24,052 bases of DNA from Pseudolabrys sp. (GTDB taxonomy: Bacteria > Pseudomonadota > Alphaproteobacteria > Rhizobiales > Xanthobacteraceae), in assembly GCA_029945495.1 (NCBI GenBank), contig JAQSCR010000396.1, forward strand, positions 1-24,052, written 5' to 3'. Numbering within the stretch: position 1 is the stretch's first letter; every line of letters begins with the position of its first letter. Below, piece after piece: positions 7,722-15,289 of this stretch. A program made the position numbers and the translations under genes. The notes under the pieces are model-generated. The model saw only the letters and a list, made by a program, of their open reading frames with translations. It was not told where the DNA came from and did not search any database.

Positions 7722-8846
7722 ATGGCCATCGCTTATTCCACGCGCCGCACCGGCTGGCGCTACATCTCGCTGCTCGTCCTGGTCGCCGTGCTGTTCGGCG
7801 GCTGGAGCGGGTTTTGGTATTACGCGACCGGCAAGGCTCAGGCCACGGTCGAGGGCTGGCGCGCGCGCGAGGCCAAGGCCGGCCGCATTTATGCCTGCGG
7901 CTCGGAAAGCTTTGGCGGCTTCCCGTTTCGGTTCGAAATGAATTGCGCCGCCGCCTCGGCCTCGTTCCAGAGCAATCAGCAGCCGGTCGAGATCAAGGCG
8001 CGCAACATTCTGGTCGCCGCGCAGGTCTATCAGCCGACCTTGCTGCTCAGCGAGTTCCACGGGCCGCTCACCGTCGCCACGCCGGGCCAGGCGCCGGATC
8101 TGGTCGTCAACTGGAAGCTGTTCCAGTCGAGCGTGCGTGGTACGCCGTCGGCGCCGGAGCGGGTGTCGCTGGTGCTCGACAAGCCGGTGCTCGATAGCGT
8201 GATCGATGGCAACGCGCGGACGCTGCTGCGCGCCAACCACATCGAAATCCATGGCCGTCTCGCCGAGGGCTCGGTGCTCAGTCAGCCGGTGATCGAGGTG
8301 GCGTTGCGGCTCGACGGCGCGGTGGCGCCGGACCTGCATCCGGCGACGGCGCAGCCGGTCGACGCCACGATCGATACGGTGCTGCGCGGGCTCAATGACT
8401 TTGCGCCCAAGCCGTGGCACGAGCGCTTTCGCCAGATCCAGGCCGCCGGCGGGCGCATCGACGTGACCCAGGCGCGCGTCCAACAGGGCGAGACCATCGC
8501 GGTCGGCAGTGGCAACGTCTCGATCAATCCGAGCGGCCGGTTGCAGGGCCAGTTGCGCGTGACCATCGCCGGGCTGGAGCCATTCCTCAAGCGGATTGGT
8601 GCCCAGCAGATGGTGCAGACGTCGCCGACAGTCGACAAGCTCGCCGGTGCCCTCGACCGCTTGTCGCCCGGTCTCGGCAATGTCGCGCGCCAACAGGTCG
8701 GCGCGAACCTTTCGGCCGGCATCAATATGATCGGCGAACAGACCACGCTGGAAGGCCAGCGCGCGGTGACGCTGCCGTTGCGCTTTGACGATGGCCGGAC
8801 GTTCCTCGGGCCGATCCCGCTCGGCGATGCACCGGCGTTGTTCTAG
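7722..8846 (+). CDS. DUF2125 domain-containing, membrane-anchored periplasmic protein
   Basis: 374 residues. A single N-terminal membrane segment (about 14-34) follows a short basic start. The rest is a long beta-rich domain with an early pair of cysteines, in the YACGSESFGGFPFRFEM region and just after it (near NCAAA). This pattern and length fit DUF2125, an uncharacterised family widespread in Alphaproteobacteria. The protein is probably anchored in the inner membrane and faces the periplasm. No enzymatic motif is visible. The stop codon overlaps that of the convergent GGDEF-EAL gene within the four bases CTAG. The 169 bases upstream contain two AAGACATG repeats (7645-7652, 7661-7668) but no clear promoter. 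Confidence 0.82.
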   Translation: MAIAYSTRRTGWRYISLLVLVAVLFGGWSGFWYYATGKAQATVEGWRAREAKAGRIYACGSESFGGFPFRFEMNCAAASASFQSNQQPVEIKARNILVAAQVYQPTLLLSEFHGPLTVATPGQAPDLVVNWKLFQSSVRGTPSAPERVSLVLDKPVLDSVIDGNARTLLRANHIEIHGRLAEGSVLSQPVIEVALRLDGAVAPDLHPATAQPVDATIDTVLRGLNDFAPKPWHERFRQIQAAGGRIDVTQARVQQGETIAVGSGNVSINPSGRLQGQLRVTIAGLEPFLKRIGAQQMVQTSPTVDKLAGALDRLSPGLGNVARQQVGANLSAGINMIGEQTTLEGQRAVTLPLRFDDGRTFLGPIPLGDAPALF

Positions 8847-11176
8847 GCGACCTTCTGCGCGTTGCCGGTCCCAGTCTCGAGCCGGGCGCGAATGGCCTCC
8901 GCGCTCACCGGCCGACTGAACAGATAGCCCTGGCCTTCGTGGACGCCTTGCGCGACCACCAGCTTTCTCTGCTCTTCGGTTTCGATGCCTTCGGCGACCA
9001 CGATCTTGTCGAGGCCGGCGCCGAGGCTGGCGATGGCGCCGATGATCGCCCTCGCTTCGCGCTCATTGCCGCGATCGCGAATAAAGCACTGGTCGATCTT
9101 GATCTTGTCGAACGGGAACTTGCGCAGATAGTTGAGTGAGGAATAGCCGGTGCCGAAGTCGTCGAGCGACAGGCTGATGCCGAGATTCTTGAGTTGCTCC
9201 AAGGTGGCGAGCGTGTCGTCATTGTCCTCGAGCAGCAAGCGCTCGGTCACTTCCAGCTCCAGCCGGTGCGCCGGAAGTCCCGATTTTGCCAACGCCGTCA
9301 CCACCTGCATGGTGAGGTTGTGATCCCGGAACTGGATCGGCGACAGGTTGACGGCGACCTTGACGCCTTTCGGCCACGTCGCCGCCTCCATGCAGGCGCG
9401 GTTCAAGACCCACTCGCCGAGGGCGACGATCAGACCGGTCTCCTCAGCGACCGGGATGAACTCGGCGGGTGAAACGCTGCCGCGCTCGGGATGTGTCCAG
9501 CGCACCAAAGCCTCGCAGGTCGTAATCCGGCCGGTGCGCAGCTCGACGAGTGGCTGGAAGTTCAGCGAGAACTGCTGCGACGCGAGCGCCTCGCGCAGAT
9601 CGAGTTCGAGAGCGCGGCGCTCCTGCGCCGCCACCTCCATCTCCGGGGCAAAGAAATGATGCTCGCCGCCGCCGAGTCTCTTGGCGGCATACAGCGCCAT
9701 ATCGGCTTTCTTCAGCAGTTGATCGGCATCGGTGCCGTCGCCGGGCGCCATGGCGACGCCGATCGAGGCGCCGATATCGATGCGATGACCGTCGATTTCG
9801 AACGGTTCGTTGAGCGTCGCGGCCAGGCGCTGCGCCAGCGCTTTGGCCTCTTGCGGGTCCGACGTTCCGGTCTGCAGCACGACGAATTCGTCGCCGCCGA
9901 AGCGGGTGATCATGTCGGCTGGCCGGATCTCGGTGCTGAGCCGGGACGCCACCTGCTTAAGCAGCTTGTCACCGATCGGATGGCCGAGCGTGTCGTTGAT
10001 CGACTTGAAGCGGTCGAGATCGATCAGGTGTATTGCGACATGATTCTCCGGTCTGTGCACGGCCGAGAGAATCGCATTGATATGCTCGTGGAATTGCGTT
10101 CGGTTGGCCAATCCGGTGAGCTCGTCGAATCTGGCGAGATGCTCGATGCGCTCCTGTGCGCGCTTGCGCTCGGTGACGTCCTCGAGAATGACGACCGATC
10201 CGCCGCCGGACATCATGCGGCGCGAGACGGCGAGCGTGCGCTCGCCGTCGGGCGAGAGCTGGAACTGATCGAACTCATCGCGCTGCAGGGCGATGGCGAG
10301 ATCGCCGACGACCTGCGTGACGCTCCTGGCCTTGTGATTGCCGGCGCGGATGCTGTGGCGCACCAGTTGCGAGACACTCATGCCGACGCGGATCGGCGCA
10401 TTGCGCAGATGCAGCAGTTCCACGAAGCGATTATTCCAGACCTGCAGACGGCCCCGCTCGTCAAGCATGCAGAGGCCGTGCGACATGTTGTTGAGCGCGA
10501 TGTCGAAGCGGTTGGCCTGCTCCTCGAAGCGGGCGGCCAGCGCCGCCTCCTTGCGCGTAATCGTCAGCGCCTGGATGATGGTGTCGCGGATGCTGAGTGT
10601 GATGTCCAGCATGCCGTAGATGAACAGAAGCCCCACGAAGCCGAGTACTTTGTGGATCCAGTCGGGGTAGATCAGCAGCGCGATTACCATCGGCAGCATG
10701 ATGAAAGTGAACTGACCAATGGCAATGATCGGGCGTCCGGCATTGCGTCCTGAAATTGCGGCGGCGTAGCCGGTCGCAGTGGTGATGACCGCCATCTGCA
10801 GCGCCGAGTCCTCGGTGTACATGAGCGTCAGCCAACACAGCAGACCGAGCAGGCCGGAGAAACCCCAGGCGCCGGCTTCGTAGACTCGCTCCCATCGCCT
10901 GGTGATCTCGGGCTGGTCAACGGTCCTTTTCGAGCGCTTGTAGAGGATGGCTGAGGCGACGCGCAGCATGCCGACAGCAAAGATCGCGATCGAATTGGCC
11001 ATGATCGCCTGATTGCCGACGCTCAATGCGACGGCCAAGCCAATGATCGAGCCGTTGATGGCGCCGACCGTCAGCGAGGAGATCGGTGCAAATAATGACC
11101 TGATCAATGCAGCGCGGATTTCCGGCGGCAGTTCCGCGTCTACCTCACGTGTCTGGATTAGCTTCTTGATAAGCAT
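8843..11176 (-). CDS. Membrane-bound PAS-GGDEF-EAL bifunctional c-di-GMP protein
   Basis: 777 residues from ATG 11176. The frame is open to a GTG at 11455 (870 residues), but the extra 93 residues look non-conserved; ATGs at 11257 and 11299 lack an SD. The N-terminal 200 residues hold about six membrane segments (roughly 30-52, 58-78, 104-122, 126-143, 149-170, 176-195). A PAS_7-like domain follows (about 222-335). The GGDEF domain (about 345-505) has an intact GGDEF (427-431) and an I-site RxxD (R418-D421) five residues before it. The EAL domain (about 520-770) keeps E555-A556-L557, N610, E642, DD at 672-673, K691/K693 and E729. Both synthesis and breakdown of c-di-GMP are therefore plausible. 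It is divergent from an rpfF-like gene. The sensed signal is unknown. Confidence 0.9.
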   Translation of the reverse strand: MLIKKLIQTREVDAELPPEIRAALIRSLFAPISSLTVGAINGSIIGLAVALSVGNQAIMANSIAIFAVGMLRVASAILYKRSKRTVDQPEITRRWERVYEAGAWGFSGLLGLLCWLTLMYTEDSALQMAVITTATGYAAAISGRNAGRPIIAIGQFTFIMLPMVIALLIYPDWIHKVLGFVGLLFIYGMLDITLSIRDTIIQALTITRKEAALAARFEEQANRFDIALNNMSHGLCMLDERGRLQVWNNRFVELLHLRNAPIRVGMSVSQLVRHSIRAGNHKARSVTQVVGDLAIALQRDEFDQFQLSPDGERTLAVSRRMMSGGGSVVILEDVTERKRAQERIEHLARFDELTGLANRTQFHEHINAILSAVHRPENHVAIHLIDLDRFKSINDTLGHPIGDKLLKQVASRLSTEIRPADMITRFGGDEFVVLQTGTSDPQEAKALAQRLAATLNEPFEIDGHRIDIGASIGVAMAPGDGTDADQLLKKADMALYAAKRLGGGEHHFFAPEMEVAAQERRALELDLREALASQQFSLNFQPLVELRTGRITTCEALVRWTHPERGSVSPAEFIPVAEETGLIVALGEWVLNRACMEAATWPKGVKVAVNLSPIQFRDHNLTMQVVTALAKSGLPAHRLELEVTERLLLEDNDDTLATLEQLKNLGISLSLDDFGTGYSSLNYLRKFPFDKIKIDQCFIRDRGNEREARAIIGAIASLGAGLDKIVVAEGIETEEQRKLVVAQGVHEGQGYLFSRPVSAEAIRARLETGTGNAQKVA

Positions 11177-11490
11177 GGGACCTACGGAGCTTCCACAACG
11201 CAGACGACGGTACCGGGTGAAGCTCAACAGCTCGCAAACGATCTGGTCGATCGCCATTTGTGGTGAATGACCGGTCAATGGCGGGCCGACAATTTCCATG
11301 AAATCCGGCCGTTTCGCGCGTACCGGCAGCGCGATTTTTTCGACAAGGGAAGTGTTAATACGCGCGGTTTCCCGCGCCTGCCCAACGCCAGCCGCTCCTT
11401 TATTCACATATATTACGCGTGGAACTTTTTCGCCGATAGCTGGTGCGCGCGTCACGCATGCCGGCTAGTCAACGTAAGATTGTATCGGCG

Positions 11491-11505
11491 TTAAGTTTCT
11501 GTTAA
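11491..11505 (+). promoter_or_regulatory. CtrA-type operator, site 1 (TTAA-N7-TTAA)
   Basis: TTAA (11491-11494), seven bases, TTAA (11502-11505). This matches the core CtrA consensus TTAA-N7-TTAA known from Caulobacter and conserved in Alphaproteobacteria. The base after the second half is G rather than the preferred C. CtrA is the phosphorelay-controlled cell-cycle regulator. Binding is inferred only from sequence. Confidence 0.55.
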
Positions 11506-11507
11506 GG

Positions 11508-11523
11508 TTAAAGAACAGTTAAC
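11508..11523 (+). promoter_or_regulatory. CtrA-type operator, site 2 (TTAA-N7-TTAAC)
   Basis: TTAA (11508-11511), seven bases, TTAAC (11519-11523): an exact match to the TTAA-N7-TTAAC consensus, two bases after site 1. Its end lies only 12 bases before the ATG at 11535. It would therefore either block that start region (repression) or serve as a -35-like activation site for a transcript whose translation begins further in. Confidence 0.6.
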
Positions 11524-11534
11524 TGGTGCATGAA

Positions 11535-12509
11535 ATGTCGGTGGGCGCTTACAGGGACGCCTTATCTCCCGCTCGAGCGGGTGCCGCGACGGTCTTTAAC
11601 CCGTCGTCGCTCCCGGTGACGGTGGTTGAGCAAAAGCCGATAGATCTAAAAAAAGACCGTGATGCTCTGGGGCTGTTCGAGCTGGAGCAGCTTGAGGTCA
11701 GTTTTGACGAACCAAATAGCGCGTTGTGGACCTTTATGCGTCCGCGGGGCCGGCCGAGCTACAATTTAGCGATGCTTGACGACATCCACGCTTTGCAGCG
11801 CGGCATCGTGGCGAAATTCGCGGAGCGGCCAAACGATCTGCGCTATCTGGTGGCCGGCTCGCGCACCTTTGGAGTGTTCAGCCTTGGCGGCGACCTTGAG
11901 CTGTTCGCGGCCTTGACGCGCAAAAAAGACCGGCTGGGGCTGGTCGAATATGGCAAATCGTGCGTGCGGATTTTGCACCGATTCTACCACGCGCTCGATC
12001 TTCCGATCATCACCATCGGCCTCGCGCAAGGCGACGCGCTGGGCGGCGGCTTTGAATCGTTGCTGTCGTTCAACATTCTCATCGCCGAGCGCGACGCAAA
12101 ATTTGGCTTTCCGGAGGCGTTGTTCGGACTGTTCCCCGGCATGGGCGCCTATAGCCTGGTGGCGCGGCGGATCGGCGCGGCCTACGCCGAGGAGATGATG
12201 CTCAGCGGAAAAACCTACAGCGCCGAGGAGATGAAAGACGCCGGCTTGATCCACATGGTGGTCGACCCGGGGCAAGGAATCGAAGCGGCGCGCGACTACA
12301 TGCAGCGCAACAAGCGCCGTCACGCCGGGCTTCGCGGCGTATTTCAAGCCGGTCGCGAGGTCACTCCGCTGTCGCTCGCAGAACTCGACCGCATCGTCAC
12401 GATCTGGGCCGATGCCTGCATGGAATTGACCGAACGCGATCTCAAGCTCATGCAGCGTCTCGTCAGCGCGCAGGATAGGCTGCAAGGCACGATGCAGGCG
12501 GCTGAATAG
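11535..12509 (+). CDS. RpfF-like crotonase (putative DSF-type fatty-acid signal synthase)
   Basis: 324 residues from ATG 11535. A GTG at 11526 is also in frame, and GTGs at 11616 and 11622 would give about 295 residues, close to the 289 of Xanthomonas RpfF. Numbering from 11526, the crotonase oxyanion segment VFSLGGDLELF (118-127), ALGGGFE (171-177) and FPEALFGLFPGMGAYS (195-210) closely follow RpfF as I remember it. The two glutamates of the dehydratase/thioesterase centre fall at E177 and E197, 20 residues apart as in RpfF (E141/E161). RpfF makes the cis-2-unsaturated fatty acid DSF from acyl-ACP. Ordinary enoyl-CoA hydratases lack the VFxLGGDL pattern. No good SD is seen. Family call strong; product inferred. 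Confidence 0.8.
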   Translation: MSVGAYRDALSPARAGAATVFNPSSLPVTVVEQKPIDLKKDRDALGLFELEQLEVSFDEPNSALWTFMRPRGRPSYNLAMLDDIHALQRGIVAKFAERPNDLRYLVAGSRTFGVFSLGGDLELFAALTRKKDRLGLVEYGKSCVRILHRFYHALDLPIITIGLAQGDALGGGFESLLSFNILIAERDAKFGFPEALFGLFPGMGAYSLVARRIGAAYAEEMMLSGKTYSAEEMKDAGLIHMVVDPGQGIEAARDYMQRNKRRHAGLRGVFQAGREVTPLSLAELDRIVTIWADACMELTERDLKLMQRLVSAQDRLQGTMQAAE

Positions 12510-12590
12510 GCGTCCGGTCATCGCGCGCGTCCGGCTTTCTCCACGCCGCCGATCCAGTTCGCATGCGGCCGATCCAACGAGAGTGTCGCC

Positions 12591-13202
12591 ATGAGCCTCG
12601 AATTTCTCATTACGTCTTTCATCGTCGTGATCTCGCCGGGCACCGGCGTTCTCTACACATTGGCGACCGGCCTTTCGCGCGGATCGCGCGCTAGCGTCGT
12701 CGCGGCTTTCGGCTGCACGCTCGGCATCGTGCCGCACATCGCGGCGGCGATCCTCGGTTTGGCGGCGCTGCTGCACACCAGCGCGCTGGCCTTCGAAATG
12801 TTCAAATACGTCGGCTGCGCCTATCTCTTGTACATGGCGTGGGCCACCTGGCGCGACCGCAGCCCGGTCAAAGTCGAGAAGCAACTCGATGGCCGGTCGG
12901 CGGCGCAGATCGCGGTCAGGGGAATTCTGATCAACATTCTCAATCCGAAGCTGTCGATCTTTTTCCTCGCCTTCCTGCCTTTGTTCGTGAATGCCGGCGA
13001 ACCGCATGCGGTGTCGGTGATGCTCGATCTCAGCGCCGTGTTCATGCTGATGACCTTCGTGGTCTTCGTCGGCTACGGCCTGTTCGCCGCGTCGATCCGC
13101 GATCATGTGGTGACGCGGCCGCACGTCGTGACCTGGATGCGCCGCACTTTCGCCGGCGCTTTCGTCCTGCTCGGCGCTAAATTGGCTTTTGCCGACCGGT
13201 AA
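12591..13202 (+). CDS. LysE/RhtB family amino-acid or small-molecule exporter
   Basis: 203 residues, the usual length. The N-terminus LITSFIVVISPGTGVLYT matches the family's start, with the SPGP-like turn here SPGTG. About six membrane segments follow (roughly 4-25, 37-62, 68-85, 112-132, 145-168, 180-200), with a basic loop near 83-100. Members export lysine, homoserine, threonine, homoserine lactones or related compounds; the substrate cannot be read here. It lies 81 bases behind the rpfF-like gene on the same strand and may share its transcript. The stop is two bases from the stop of the convergent tyrA. Confidence 0.85.
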   Translation: MSLEFLITSFIVVISPGTGVLYTLATGLSRGSRASVVAAFGCTLGIVPHIAAAILGLAALLHTSALAFEMFKYVGCAYLLYMAWATWRDRSPVKVEKQLDGRSAAQIAVRGILINILNPKLSIFFLAFLPLFVNAGEPHAVSVMLDLSAVFMLMTFVVFVGYGLFAASIRDHVVTRPHVVTWMRRTFAGAFVLLGAKLAFADR

Positions 13203-13204
13203 TG

Positions 13205-14176
13205 TCAGTTTTCGTCGCTGGCGTAGGGCTTCGGCAGCGGCTCGTGCGGCAGGTCCGGATGCGGACGGCCGAAATCGGGCGCCGGTGAATCCTGACCGAT
13301 CTGGACGATGCCCTTGCGGATCGCGCGCGTCCTGGTGAATTGTTCGAACAGCGCATCGCCGTCGCCCTTGCGGATCGCCTTGGTCAGCGCCGAGACGTCC
13401 TCGTTGAAACGGCCGAGCATCTCCAGCACGGCGTCCTTGTTGGCGAGGAACACGTCGCGCCACATCGTCGGATCCGACGCGGCAATGCGCGTGAAGTCGC
13501 GGAAGCCGCCGGCCGAGAATTTCAAGACTTCGGAGCGCGTCACGGTTTCCAGTTCGTCGGCGGTGCCGACGATGGTGTAGGCGATCAGATGCGGCAGATG
13601 GCTGGTCACCGCCAGCACCAGGTCGTGATGATCCGGCGCCATCGTCTCGACATTGGCGCCAATCAGCCGCCAGAACGCGGCGAGCTTCTCGACCGCTGCC
13701 GGGTCCGTGCCCGCCGGCGGCGTCAGAATGCACCAGCGGTTGACGAACAATTCGGCAAAGCCGGCGTCGGGACCGGAATATTCGGTGCCGGCGACCGGAT
13801 GCGCCGGCACGAAATGCACATTTTTCGGCAGATGCGGGCTCATGTCGCGCACCACCGAGCCCTTGACCGAGCCGACGTCGGACACGGTCGCGCCGGGCAT
13901 CAGATGCGGGCCGATTTCCTGCGCGACCGGACCGCAGGCGCCGACCGGAATGCAGACGATGACCAGATCGGCGCCTTCGACGGCGGCGGCGCTGGTCTCC
14001 ACCACCTGGTCGGCGAGTCCGAGTTCGGCGACGCGCTTGCGCGTCGCTTCCGAGCGGGCGGTGGCGACGATCGATCCCACGGCGCCTTGCGCGCGCGCGG
14101 CACGCGCAATCGAGGAGCCGATCAGGCCAACGCCGATCAGCGCCAATCGATTGTACAGCGGCGCCGGCTTGCTCAC
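13205..14176 (-). CDS. tyrA: Prephenate/arogenate dehydrogenase (TyrA family)
   Basis: 323 residues. The Rossmann dinucleotide motif GVGLIG is at 15-20. Family motifs VSDVGSVK (98-105) and HPVAGTE (126-132, catalytic His126) are present, followed by TSHLPHL in the helical domain. The enzyme oxidatively decarboxylates prephenate or arogenate on the way to tyrosine in the cytoplasm. The specificity (NAD or NADP, prephenate or arogenate) is not visible. The start is GTG at 14176, and the hisC stop overlaps it in a GTGA junction, so translation is likely coupled. It is the last gene of the chorismate mutase-hisC-tyrA cluster. The C-terminal tail is Pro rich. Confidence 0.9.
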   Translation of the reverse strand: MSKPAPLYNRLALIGVGLIGSSIARAARAQGAVGSIVATARSEATRKRVAELGLADQVVETSAAAVEGADLVIVCIPVGACGPVAQEIGPHLMPGATVSDVGSVKGSVVRDMSPHLPKNVHFVPAHPVAGTEYSGPDAGFAELFVNRWCILTPPAGTDPAAVEKLAAFWRLIGANVETMAPDHHDLVLAVTSHLPHLIAYTIVGTADELETVTRSEVLKFSAGGFRDFTRIAASDPTMWRDVFLANKDAVLEMLGRFNEDVSALTKAIRKGDGDALFEQFTRTRAIRKGIVQIGQDSPAPDFGRPHPDLPHEPLPKPYASDEN

Positions 14177-15267
14177 GCCAGAAAATCCTTCAGCGCCGCG
14201 ACGACCTGGCGATTGCCTTCCTCGGTGCCGACGGTCATGCGCAAGGCATTGGGCAGGCCATAGCCGGCAACGCGGCGCAGGATCAGGCCGCGCTTAGTGA
14301 GGAATGCATCGGCGTCGGCGGCGGTCTTGCCCTTGGTCTCGGGGAAATGGATCAGCAAGAAGTTCGCCACGCTCGGCGTCACCTTGAGCCCGAGCTTGCC
14401 GATTTCCTGCGTGACGAAGGCGAGCCATTTGTTGTTGTGGGCGACCGATTTCTCGACATGCGCGGCGTCTTCGATCGCGGCAATGCCGGCTTTCATCGCC
14501 GGCGTATTGACGTTGAACGGATTGCGCACGCGGTTCAAGGCATCGACGATGTGCGCCGGCCCGTAGAGCCAGCCGAGGCGCACGGCGGCGAGGCCGTGGA
14601 TCTTCGAGAAGGTGCGGCACATCACGACGTTTTCGGATGTCGCCACCAGCTCGATGCCGGCTTCGTAATCGTTGCGCTGGACATATTCGGCGTAAGCCGC
14701 GTCGAGCACGAGAATGACATGCGGCGGCAGTGCCTGCTGCAGGCGCTTGATCTCGTCGAAGGGCACATAGGTGCCGGTCGGGTTGTTCGGATTGGCGATG
14801 AAGACGATGCGCGTGCGCTCGCTCACCGCCGCGATGATCGCGTCGACGTCGAGGGTGTAATTCTTTTCCGGCACCGCGATCGGCTTGCCGCCATGTCCGA
14901 GCGTGTAGATCGGATACATCAGGAAACCGTGCTGGCTATAGAGCACTTCGTCACCGTCGCGCAGATAGGCGTGCGCCAGCAGGTTGAGCAGATCGTCGGA
15001 GCCGGCGCCGCAGACAATGCGCGCCGGATCGAGACCGAACACGCGGCCGATCGCGCCGCGCAATTCGGTCACCGCGCCGTCCGGGTAATCCTCGAGATGC
15101 GCCGCGGCGGTCTGATAGGCGGCGATCGCTTTCGGACTGGGCCCGAGCGGGCTCTCGTTCGACGAAAGCTTGATGACTTTGTCGACGCCCGGTGCGCTGC
15201 TCTTGCCCGGCACGTAAGGGGCGATGTCGAGCACGCCGGGGCGCGGTTGCGGTCGTTTGGCGGTCAT
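14173..15267 (-). CDS. hisC: Histidinol-phosphate / aromatic aminotransferase (HisC family)
   Basis: 364 residues from ATG 15267. The frame runs on to 15309, but that would overlap the upstream gene. It is a fold-type I PLP aminotransferase: NESPLGPS (37-44), NPNNPTGT (159-166), Asp189 and Tyr192 for the cofactor ring, and the Schiff-base lysine K222 in FSKIHGLAAVRLG. HisC converts imidazole-acetol phosphate to histidinol phosphate, and many homologues also transaminate phenylpyruvate and hydroxyphenylpyruvate or prephenate. Placement between chorismate mutase and tyrA argues for an aromatic role, perhaps with histidine synthesis as well. It lies 22 bases after the chorismate mutase gene. Confidence 0.88.
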   Translation of the reverse strand: MTAKRPQPRPGVLDIAPYVPGKSSAPGVDKVIKLSSNESPLGPSPKAIAAYQTAAAHLEDYPDGAVTELRGAIGRVFGLDPARIVCGAGSDDLLNLLAHAYLRDGDEVLYSQHGFLMYPIYTLGHGGKPIAVPEKNYTLDVDAIIAAVSERTRIVFIANPNNPTGTYVPFDEIKRLQQALPPHVILVLDAAYAEYVQRNDYEAGIELVATSENVVMCRTFSKIHGLAAVRLGWLYGPAHIVDALNRVRNPFNVNTPAMKAGIAAIEDAAHVEKSVAHNNKWLAFVTQEIGKLGLKVTPSVANFLLIHFPETKGKTAADADAFLTKRGLILRRVAGYGLPNALRMTVGTEEGNRQVVAALKDFLA

Positions 15268-15289
15268 GATTCGAAGCCGTTGTTGGTGG

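Larger units (their letters stand above)
11177..11534. promoter_or_regulatory. Divergent regulatory region between c-di-GMP gene and rpfF-like gene
   Basis: About 360 bases separate the two likely starts. The part next to the GGDEF-EAL gene could encode an N-terminal extension of it. The rpfF-proximal part is distinctly AT-richer (from about 11395) and ends in two TTAA-N7-TTAA sites. No convincing -35/-10 pair stands out for either gene. Confidence 0.5.

Noticed and set aside
11177..11455. N-terminal extension of the GGDEF-EAL protein to a GTG at 11455
   Set aside because: The 93 extra residues show no domain and run into the shared regulatory region. The ATG at 11176 gives a natural start before the membrane segments, but its own SD is weak, so this is a judgement.
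12591..13202. LysE protein as exporter of the RpfF product
   Set aside because: DSF-type fatty acids are not known substrates of LysE proteins. Adjacency alone is too weak, and the gap of 81 bases leaves co-transcription uncertain.
11766..13733. 655-codon open frame antisense to the rpfF-like gene and lysE, and overlapping tyrA
   Set aside because: It crosses three well-supported genes and has antisense composition with no motif.
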